NCBI GenBank assembly: GCA_017506865.1
Contig: JAFCMP010000554.1
Coordinates: forward strand, 248,001 to 312,000
Length of the DNA: 64,000 bases
Reading direction: 5' to 3'
Source: Tribonema minus
Lineage: Eukaryota; Sar; Xanthophyceae; Tribonematales; Tribonemataceae
The position numbers and the translations under genes are program-made. Of this stretch, positions 44,734 to 52,900 are shown in pieces. Within the stretch, counting starts at the first letter, position 1. Each line of letters opens with the position of its first letter. The notes beneath the pieces are model-generated. The model had not been told where the DNA came from. It worked only from the letters and a program-made list of their open reading frames with translations, and did not search any database.

Positions 44734-45176
44734 GCTGCCAGGACGCTAGCAGGCTGCTTGCTGCTGCTGCTGCTGCTGGTGCTGCAGCCAAAGTTGAGAG
44801 CAGAACGAGCTGCTAACAACAGACCAGCTGCGAAGCTTCACTCCTGTTGAAAAGCAGCGACCGCCAGAGGGAAGCTGAGCTCTGTTGGTGCTGCTGCTGG
44901 CTTAGCTGCTGATTAAGCGCCACTTGAAGTAGCACGCCGCTGAAATGCGAAGCTCCACGAGAAGCTGAGCCAACCAGGAAAGCTCCAGGCCGACTATAGA
45001 AGCTCGATGAGCAAGGGCTCCGCGCTTTACAGGCAGAAGCTCCTCGTCCGGCGGGCAAAGCGGAATCTGCTTTCCAAGATAAGCCGAAAACCTCGGACGC
45101 TCCTCCGCCCCTGCTCGTACACTGTCAGGCGGAAGCTGGAACAGGCTCTAGCACCTGTCCTGCTTCGAGTGCCAAA

Positions 45177-45215
45177 GGTACCGAGATGCGTTGCATCGAC
45201 AACACCTGGGCGCAC
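45177..45215 (+). repeat. 40-bp dispersed motif at the outer edge of copy 2
   Basis: ggtaccgagatgcgttgcat then cgacaacacctgggcgca, abutting the truncated end of copy 2, in the same orientation as the copy at 41168. Confidence 0.7.
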
Positions 45216-45249
45216 AACTTGCACCGTTGATTTTGAGTTCTGCCTCCGC

Positions 45250-45650
45250 CTCCGTTTTCATCTGCGACGCTTCACGTGTCGCACACATTGCGCTCTGCGC
45301 GACCGGTGCTGGCAGTCATCATCGACAGCACGTCGATACTGCGAGACGACCAGCTGACGTCGCAAACACGGGCCGCAGCGATAACAACATCAGCACGGCG
45401 GTGGACACAATTTTTGTGCACGTGGACGTCGAACGCACATCGCAATCACGAGGCGACAGCTTCAAAGAGCGCCGCCTCCTTCTACACCTGCAACTTTGTA
45501 CGCATACTGCACACATTACTCGCCGGGCAAACTCGAGGTAACACACGGCACGCGTTGACAACATCGCACGATGATCATCGCACACAGCACGAATCGATCG
45601 CAGACGGTGCGGGCATGACGCACGCGAAGGCTGAGAGCTCGTCACGTCGA
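45250..45650. repeat. Satellite of the 33.5-36.9 kb family
   Basis: cgcaaacacgggccgcagcg, cagcacggcggtggacacaa, acgcacatcgcaatcacgag and cgacagcttcaaa match the left-hand array. The palindromic element therefore lies within this satellite. Confidence 0.6.
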
Positions 45651-46197
45651 AGATGAATGCATTGTGTAGAACGCGAACGGCAAACGGCGGCGCGCGAGCA
45701 TCAGCGAGTGGGATGGCGCGAGCAGGCAGACGTATAAAGCTTGACCAACGCAGCTGCCGTGCTCATGCGCAGACATGCTTCGTCCTGCTGAGAGTCAAAG
45801 AGGTTGTCAGGTGCGACAGCGCAACTGCCTTGCGCACTGTGCGGCGACTGGTCTCACGTCGACACTCCTCTGTGCCACGTCATCAAGCAAATCCTGCACC
45901 GACCGCTCGCTGAAGGGCGTCCTCGGCACGAGAACCCCGGGCCAGCGATGCCAGCGAGAAGCTCGAGCTGCAGACATGGCTGCCACCAGCACAGCCAGCA
46001 CACACGCTGCGCCGTGACGATGACCAACGGTCACCTCGCGCCCTGCGTTCAGGCAGTCAGTCAAAGCCAGCCCTCAGGCTAGTAGCTAAGGCGGCAGCAG
46101 GGAGTGAGCGGCACATCGCTCGCTGCGGTCGCGGCTGCAAAAATGACCAATGCACACGATGACTGCGTTATTATGTGAGCGCTTCGTATACACGAGA
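45651..46197. other. No gene supported
   Basis: A plus frame around 45804-45900 reads PCALCGDWSHVDTPLCHVIK with paired cysteines, but it stays isolated. Otherwise nothing. Confidence 0.3.
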
Positions 46198-46337
46198 ATG
46201 GGGAAGGGGAAGGCCTCGAAGCGTGGGATATTGACGGGCAAGCAGCTGGTCGCCAAGAGAGCGTCGGCTCAGAAAATGCCAGCGGCCGAGCGCATACAGC
46301 TGTTCGCCGAGTGCAAGAGCACTGCCGCCAAGTGTAA
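46198..46337 (+). pseudogene. Left flank of an older coding remnant
   Basis: Reads MGKGKASKRGILTGKQLVAK then AAERIQLFAECKSTAAKC up to the Ty3 element. A matching-strand frame continues the same style on the other side at 59069. The product is not recognised; it may belong to an older virus-like or transposon stretch. Fossil, interrupted by the insertion. Confidence 0.45.
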
Positions 46338-46545
46338 TGTGGTGACACTGGATGTTGGAGTGTCACCTGTAACTGTTACGGTTGGCAGTTACGAGTGGTT
46401 CGTTGTTGTTTGTTTGGCTCAGACAAGAGCAGCAGCCCCAGAATACACATAGCACAGTTCGGTCAGCTGTGTTGTGTGTGGGTGTCTTCTCTGCATTGTT
46501 CCCTGCACTTGCTGAAGTGTAGTACGGAGACTAGTTGTTTCATCA
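46338..46545 (+). repeat. 5' LTR, 208 bp
   Basis: Starts tg, ends ca. I find no difference from 58861-59068 when read against it. It contains an internal near-palindrome gtgacactgg...agtgtcacc. Confidence 0.9.
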
Positions 46546-46547
46546 GT

Positions 46548-46562
46548 TGGTTCCCGAGTACG
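46548..46562 (+). other. tRNA primer-binding site
   Basis: tggttcccgagtacg two bases after the LTR; its complement ends in acca as a tRNA 3' end would. The tRNA was not identified. Confidence 0.65.
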
Positions 46563-46605
46563 AAAAGACGACCTTTGACCAAATCCACCAGGCGATAGCG
46601 GTACG

Positions 46606-47787
46606 ATGGCGCACGAGCAGGACTCGGCGCGTGCTGCATCAGGAGTAAACTCTCGCGCAACGCGGAGCTCTGGAGTTGTGTTGGCCAAGCTGCCCTATGG
46701 CCACAACCCGGAGCCGAGGCGTGTGCAGAGGTCACGGAGTTTGTCCGTGGGACGCGCAGCATCACTGGCAGATGCTGTTGCGATCAAGGCTGGAGACGCT
46801 GCTGGTGGCGCAGTCGTACCAGCCCAGCGTGCGAACGAGCTAGCAAGCGGCAGCGCAGTGAGAACAGAGCCTGTGCCAGGGCCTGCAACTGACGCTGCTG
46901 CGGCGGCTCCGCACCACTTGTCCACCATCGGGAGCAGCGACACCACTTCAGGTCCAGTATCTGTCGCTGACCACGCTTTGGTGGAGTGGGCAGACAGTGC
47001 TGCTGCCGACTGGGGGCACGAGTCTGGCGGCAAGCCTTCTGGACCCACAGGACTTCTTGGCGCCCTCGCCGACAACCCGAAGCACCTGGTCATCCGCCCG
47101 ATGGGATCTGGGCCCGCAATGGACGCGGTGCCCTCTCCTAGGGAGCGTGAAATGGAGCAGGAGGAGCAGCGAAAGGAAGCTGCGACGGTGGGGCATATGA
47201 CTGCCGAGGAGGACTTGGACTTGCAGCTCAACATGGAGTTGCAGTACCTGCAGTCCGAGGTAACCAGCCTCAAAGGGGGGCTCGCAGGGGTGGCCAACAC
47301 CACCTCTCTCATGGGGCAGGATCTGTGCATGGTAATTACGCACAACTTGCCCGGTATCGACACATCGCTGCGCAGGCACCAGATGCAGCTGGCGGAGCAC
47401 GCTAGTGCACTGGCGCAGATGGGGAGTGGCCCCACCATCGCAGGCGGTGCAGCATCACAGCGCGACATGGACGCGCTGGTACAGGATGTGATTCCTGTCA
47501 TACAAGGAGACATGGCGGCCATCGCGGAGAGCATCGCGGAGGTCGGTGAGAGGGTCGCGACTGCGGAGTTGCGGCTGATCCACATGGGTGAGCGCCTGTC
47601 AGGAGTGGCAGCGGAGGTTGCGCAGGGGCAAAAGCGCATGGAGGAGGTGATCGCGCGGCAAGAGGATCTGCTGCGGCGGCACAACAACGCTGCAGCGGGC
47701 GTGGGGGACATGCGGCGCCAGCTATTTGAGGTGGGCACTAAAGTTGCGATGCAAGCATGCGCAGCGTCGTACCACAACGGCGTATGA
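46606..47787 (+). CDS. Element ORF1: coiled-coil protein upstream of gag
   Basis: 393 residues beginning MAHEQDSARAASGVNSR. After an Ala/Ser-rich lead, the second half is a long heptad-patterned region (LDLQLNMELQYLQSEVTSLK, IAESIAEVGERVATAELRLI, MEEVIARQEDLLRRHNNAAA). It overlaps the gag frame by 62 bp in another frame. Ty3 families are known to use frameshifting, but whether this overlap does so is unknown. Probably a structural or gag N-terminal unit. Confidence 0.65.
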   Translation: MAHEQDSARAASGVNSRATRSSGVVLAKLPYGHNPEPRRVQRSRSLSVGRAASLADAVAIKAGDAAGGAVVPAQRANELASGSAVRTEPVPGPATDAAAAAPHHLSTIGSSDTTSGPVSVADHALVEWADSAAADWGHESGGKPSGPTGLLGALADNPKHLVIRPMGSGPAMDAVPSPREREMEQEEQRKEAATVGHMTAEEDLDLQLNMELQYLQSEVTSLKGGLAGVANTTSLMGQDLCMVITHNLPGIDTSLRRHQMQLAEHASALAQMGSGPTIAGGAASQRDMDALVQDVIPVIQGDMAAIAESIAEVGERVATAELRLIHMGERLSGVAAEVAQGQKRMEEVIARQEDLLRRHNNAAAGVGDMRRQLFEVGTKVAMQACAASYHNGV

Positions 47788-49867
47788 GACATCCTTCCAC
47801 TCTGTGGGTAGCAACTTTGGCAGCGCAGCACCCAGTGTGGCTCCCGAGGACAGCGTGTCAGTAGCAGACTTCAGCACCAGCGGCCCGGCAGTGCCGCTTA
47901 GTACGATCCGCAGCAGCAGCGTGGCACGACCGCCTATTGCGCCATACGCTGCACCATTGGCTGGGCCTGGAAAGCACGCGTCGCCGAGCGCATCGGCGGC
48001 GCCGACCATTCCTGCTGGCGGCGCTGACGCCCGGCCACTGCGTCAACAACTGGAACGTGTAACAAGCAGCTACGCTGCTGACTCGTCGGATGCGACTTTG
48101 GCACCCACAGCGCAGCCCACTATGAAGCCCGACGCTCAGCTGCAGCTGCAGCATGCAGCAGATCAGAGCCACTTCCATCAGGCTCTGATGACACTTACTA
48201 TGCAGCGCGATGCAGCTACGGCAGAGGCTCAGCAGCTACGGAGGGTCAACGCTGGCCTATCGGCGGCGCCAACGGCCGCAATGGCGGCCGCCCCAGGTAC
48301 TATGCAAGCAGCGGCTACCCAGCAGAGGCCGTCGACGACTGCTGCGCCAACTGCCTTGCCTGCTGCCACCCTCGCGGACGGCGGCAGCAGCGACTTTGGC
48401 GCCGCAGCCCGCGGCGCCGGCAGCAGCGGCGGCGCTGCAGGCAGCGGCGGCGCCGGAGGCGGCGCCGGCGGCGACGGCGGCGGCGGCGGCGGAGGCGGCA
48501 GCGGCCCCTCTAGATCGCCCCGGGGCACTGTACCGGTTGGCGCAGCCTCTGGCGGCGGCAGCGGCGGCGGCGGTGGAGGCGGCGGTGGTGCAGGTGGCGC
48601 TGGTGGTGGCGGCAGTGGAGGCAGCCGCGACGACAACTTTGATCGTGATGGCTGGGCTCTGCGCCGTGTACCGGCAGACTTGGACAAGCTGTTCCATGGC
48701 CTCACGCCTGTAAACCGCGGCGACGAGTATGTCGTGTGGCAGATTGGCAGTCAACTGCTGGTGCACCTGCGCCACGCCTGCTCACTCGCGCGTCAGAAGG
48801 CCAAGCTGCCGCAGGTGCTCAACAGGGAGGACGACTTTGGTTGCGAATGGCTGGCCCCCTTTACCATGGGCCTGTGTGTCGCCTTACGGGGCTCGCATCC
48901 GGCAGCAGCAACGGTGCGCGAGCAGGCAGAACAATGGATCGCGGAGGGCGCACGGGGAGTGGCGGCTGGCACGAGAGACCTGCAGCTCTACAAGTGGCTC
49001 ATGGAACAACTGGGGGAGCACTTCCAGCAAGGTCAGCCTTCTCGCATTGCGGCGGACCTGTTACGCGTGGCGGTGCGCAAAGACACGCCATTCCGTGATG
49101 CGCTCAACTACATGCAGTCCAAGTGCAACCTGTCCGCAATGATCGACCCGACAAACGACAACCTACGCGTCCAAGCTCTTACGGGCTTGGTAAACAGGCA
49201 ATACCCAACAATTGCCGCGCAGGACAACATTCGGGACATCATCAACCGCCACACACGCTACAGCATGCACCAGGCGCTTGAGGCGCTCAAGGCGCACCGC
49301 TCCGTGCAGCATCTCGCCAGCGGCGCACCCGCCGGCTACTCTATATACCCCGAGACACTCAGCACGGGCTCAGGCGGAGGCGCCAGCGGTCTAAGTGGCG
49401 GCAATGGTGGCGGTGGCACCAATGATTACGCGCTGGGCGACAGGAGGCGCAGGCAGCAGCGTGAATCAGTGACACTGAACTCCATGGCTCTGTTGGCAGT
49501 GGTGGAGGAGAAATTCACCAGCTCGGAGCGGGCGCGGGGTAACGCGCTGGGGTGCTACAACTGCGGCGGTGATCACCTGTTCAGCGCATGCTCGGAGGCA
49601 TTCAACCACGCAGGTTGGGCAGCGGCAGCAGTACAACGCCCACTGGTGCAGAAATTTGCGCCTACGAACCAGACGACGTGGCAGGCACTCCGGTCGCGCG
49701 TACGTGCTTTCAACAGCGGCGATGCCTCCTCGCTTCAGGGCCCGCGCGGCAGAGATTCCGCAGATGGTGGAAGCGGAAGTGGCGCTGGCGGTGGCAGGAG
49801 CTACAACCGCTACGGGGGCGGCTACGGCCGCGGCGGCCGTGGCAACAGTGGCAACAGGGGCACCTAG
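47726..49867 (+). CDS. Element gag: capsid-like with zinc knuckle
   Basis: 713 residues. Ala/Gly-rich first half with long Gly runs (48410-48640), a helical capsid-like region (WALRRVPADLDKLFHGLTPV to SVQHLASG), and one CCHC-type knuckle (CYNCGGDHLFSAC, about 49554-49592). A Gly/Arg-rich RGG-like tail follows (YNRYGGGYGRGGRGNSGNRG). It lies in the same frame as pol with a short gap, as in families that reach pol by read-through. Confidence 0.75.
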   Translation: MRWALKLRCKHAQRRTTTAYETSFHSVGSNFGSAAPSVAPEDSVSVADFSTSGPAVPLSTIRSSSVARPPIAPYAAPLAGPGKHASPSASAAPTIPAGGADARPLRQQLERVTSSYAADSSDATLAPTAQPTMKPDAQLQLQHAADQSHFHQALMTLTMQRDAATAEAQQLRRVNAGLSAAPTAAMAAAPGTMQAAATQQRPSTTAAPTALPAATLADGGSSDFGAAARGAGSSGGAAGSGGAGGGAGGDGGGGGGGGSGPSRSPRGTVPVGAASGGGSGGGGGGGGGAGGAGGGGSGGSRDDNFDRDGWALRRVPADLDKLFHGLTPVNRGDEYVVWQIGSQLLVHLRHACSLARQKAKLPQVLNREDDFGCEWLAPFTMGLCVALRGSHPAAATVREQAEQWIAEGARGVAAGTRDLQLYKWLMEQLGEHFQQGQPSRIAADLLRVAVRKDTPFRDALNYMQSKCNLSAMIDPTNDNLRVQALTGLVNRQYPTIAAQDNIRDIINRHTRYSMHQALEALKAHRSVQHLASGAPAGYSIYPETLSTGSGGGASGLSGGNGGGGTNDYALGDRRRRQQRESVTLNSMALLAVVEEKFTSSERARGNALGCYNCGGDHLFSACSEAFNHAGWAAAAVQRPLVQKFAPTNQTTWQALRSRVRAFNSGDASSLQGPRGRDSADGGSGSGAGGGRSYNRYGGGYGRGGRGNSGNRGT

Positions 49868-49954
49868 GGGTGCGACCCCCAGCCCACTCCTGGCTGGGGG
49901 GGAGCACTTGGAGCCTCTAGTGTCACTGGGGGGGGGAGTGACGCCCTCCCCCCG

Positions 49955-52900
49955 ATGACAGTCAGAGACGCTGCGGCAGCAGCGGCGCCTGCGGGCGTCG
50001 CGCAAGCTGCAGTGCGCGCGACGTCTGCGGGGGCGACGGCGAGCGCCGCCCAAGCAGCTGACGCGCAGCGGAGCGCTGCGATGGCAGCGGCGCCCTCGGG
50101 CGCCGCGCCAGTCGCAGCGCGTACTTCTGGTGTGGCGGCGCCGCGGCGCGCCGCGCACGCACCAGAGGCACTACGGAGTGCTGTGGCAGCAGCGGCGCCT
50201 ACTGACGTCGCGCAAGCTGCAGCACGCGCGGCTTCTGCGAGGGTGCCGGTGAGCGCCGCCCAAACGGCTGACGCGCAACGAAGCGCTGCGATGGCAGCGG
50301 CGCCCTCGGGCACCGCGCCGGTCGCGGCGCGTGCTGCTGGTTTGGCGGTGCCTGCGCGCGCCGCGCACGCACCAACAGCACCACGGAGGGCTGCGGCAGC
50401 AGCGGTGTCTATGGACGTCGCGCAAGCGGCGCGCGCAGCTTCTTCAGTGGCGCCGTCGAGCGCCGCCCAAGAGGATGACGCGCAGCGGGGCGTTGCGATG
50501 GCAGCAGCGCCCTCGGGCGCCGCGCCAGTCGAGGCGCGTGCTTCTGGTGTGGCGGCGCCGCGACGCGCCGCGCTCGCACCAGCAGCACCACGGAACGCTG
50601 CGGCAGCAGCGGCACCTTTGGGCGCTGCGCTGTCTGCAGTGCATGCAGCTTCTGCAGCAGCGGCGAGCGCCGCCCACGCAGCAGCTGCGCAGCAGAGCGT
50701 TACGACGGCGCAGCTTCCGTTGAGCGCTGCTGCTGAGGAGGCGCCCACGAACGCTGCTCAAGCAGCAACGGCGCGATGGAGACCGGCGGCGTTGGCGGCG
50801 CCTGATGGTGCTGCACAGTCGCCAGCGACAACAACTACGACTGTACAGCGATGGCCTATTTTGGGGCGACGTAAGTCCAGCGGCGCGCGGCTACGGCGCG
50901 CGCGCGCGGAGCGCCTGCAGCAGGAGCAGCGCGCTCGACAGCCGGTAGCACCCCTCAGCCCTATTCAGGAGCTTGGTACTCCAGCATGGAGACCCGTGCA
51001 TGCTGCGGCGGGTCATGGAGTTGGCGCGCACGCGTCATCGCAAGGGGGGGTGAGGATACCACCAGCACCAGCAGTGAGTAGCTGCAGCACGGCTACAACT
51101 GCAACTTCTGCGCCGGCAACGGCGCCACATTTGGCGACTGCAGCAGCTGCTGCGACACGACACACGACAACTCCATCTTCTACACCAACTTCAACTCCGA
51201 CATCAACTGCGACTCCCACACATTCCTCAAGACCGCCTTCAGCACCACTCAGCGGCGGCGACGCTGCTGCGGCGGCGCACGCCGCCGACGACGCCGCCTT
51301 TGCAGCGGAGCAGCAGCGCAGGCTGATAGCTCTGCAGCGGCTTCATGCTTTCAAGGTGGATGGCACGGCTCAACCTGAGCCGCAGCGGCGGATGCGCAGC
51401 TGGGCGCCGGCGGCAGAGACCCTTGGCGCCATCGACGAGGTGCTGGACGGTGAGGCGGGCCTGACAGCGGTGGAGATAGCCATGGCAGAGGAGGCGCGCA
51501 CTGTTGAGCGCTGCTTCGAGATACTGGCCATGTGGGCGCCGGAGGACGGAGCTGATGACGGGGCGGTCTTGGCATACTACGCTGAGGTGGCAGCGATGGA
51601 GGCCGCAGTACTACCTGTACCACAGCAGGCAAGCATGCCCAACGTAAGGGGCAAACTCTATACTGACGTGCACTCTAGGTTCAAGGCCCGTTTACGCTCT
51701 GCGCGCGCACTACGTTGCAAGTTTTCTAGGGACATTCTCTGGGACACTGGGGCCTCAGTTACTGCCATCAGGGAGCAAGCATTCCGCAAATTAGTTGCAT
51801 CAGGAGCCATAGAGCAACGGGATGTCCATCACCTCAGCAAACCTAGGGCAGTAGCCGGTGTTGACACATCCAAGAAGCCACAGCGCGTCACCCACGCTGT
51901 AGCGCTTCACTTTGAGGCTGATGGCCCAGACGGGGTAGCTTTCACTCAGCTGGCGCTCATTGTACCACATCTGCCACACGACATCATCATTGGGCGTGAC
52001 CACATCAGCAGACATAAGTGGCATGCAAGTCATAGTGGCAGTGGGCCCACATACGTGTATGGCGAGCCATCAGCAGAGCCCACCCCCAGCTTCAGTCCCA
52101 AAGTCCCAGTGTACACCTACGGGGAGGAACGCGATTGGGTGGCAGTAGTGCGCGTCGCAACAGAGCTAGATGGCCTTGAACATGGTGTGCAGACAGTTTG
52201 GGTTCAAGTGATGGAGTCTGATGGGATCACACCTGTCGTCTCCTGCCCGGGAGAACTGGATACAGCACATGTGACCATCGCGGAGGAATTCCTGAATCAC
52301 ATGTACACACGCGAGCTGACGGTTGGGCTGCATGCCAAGCCGGTCAAGCTCGAGCAGCGGGGGGAGCCCGTCTCGCTGCCACGTGGCACCGTGCTGGGCA
52401 AGGCGCGGCCGCTACGTGAGGTAACTGACAGCGTGCTGGAACGAGACCCGAACGCGCGCGCCACGGCGGTAGACGTTTATTGCGGCGCTGGCGGCCTGGC
52501 GGAGGGGCTCCAGCCCTACTTGAACGTCAAGCTCGCCGTTGACTCTGAGGAGCGCGCTCTTCGGATATACAAGGAGAATCACCCTCATACGGACGTCCGT
52601 CGCCGGGATATGGCGGACCCATCTACGCGCGCAGAGCTTATTGCAGATATGAGGCGGCTGCGCGCCGAGGTCTTATTAGGGGGCCCCCCCTGCCAGAAGT
52701 TCTCAACAGCAGGGGAGGGGGAGACGGCTTTGGGCATGGAGCACCTCTACTACATGCTGGAGGTAGCAATGGGCGCAGAGACCTGCCGACTACTGCAGAT
52801 TGAAAATGTTCCGGGCCTTAGGGCGGCACCGGAGCTGGCGGAGTTTCTGCGCTGCGCAGCACACGGCGGCTTCACGGTGCAGCAGGAGCTAGTGATCACT

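Larger units (their letters stand above)
38553..45175. repeat. Giant palindrome, arms about 3.3 kb
   Basis: Left arm 38553-41862, right arm 41873-45175, spacer 41863-41872. Base-by-base reading of terminal repeats, ORF starts, ORF ends and the flanking 'gggggggagacaaattgcg' region shows the right arm is the reverse complement of the left with only scattered differences. Inverted double insertion, fold-back replication or an assembly fold-back could each explain it. Confidence 0.85.
41873..45175 (-). mobile_element. LTR-like element, copy 2 (minus)
   Basis: Same element as copy 1 in opposite orientation. Terminal repeat 41873-42201 lies at its 3' end. At its 5' end the terminal repeat is almost absent and the sequence passes directly into the 40-bp motif at 45177. 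The putative primer site (minus: ttggcactcgaagcagga) is present. The ORF looks whole. Confidence 0.6.

Noticed and set aside
38219-45175. A CRISPR-like or terminal-inverted-repeat DNA transposon reading of the palindrome
   Set aside because: The 334-bp repeats at the ends of copy 1 are direct, not inverted, and no transposase is present; the inversion arises from two whole copies.
46695-47831. 378-residue minus-strand ORF opposite the coiled-coil ORF
   Set aside because: Cys/Ser/Pro-rich antisense shadow of a GC3-rich plus-strand frame inside an oriented element.
49864-50748. 294-residue minus-strand ORF opposite the start of pol
   Set aside because: Antisense of the Ala-repeat array; composition artefact.
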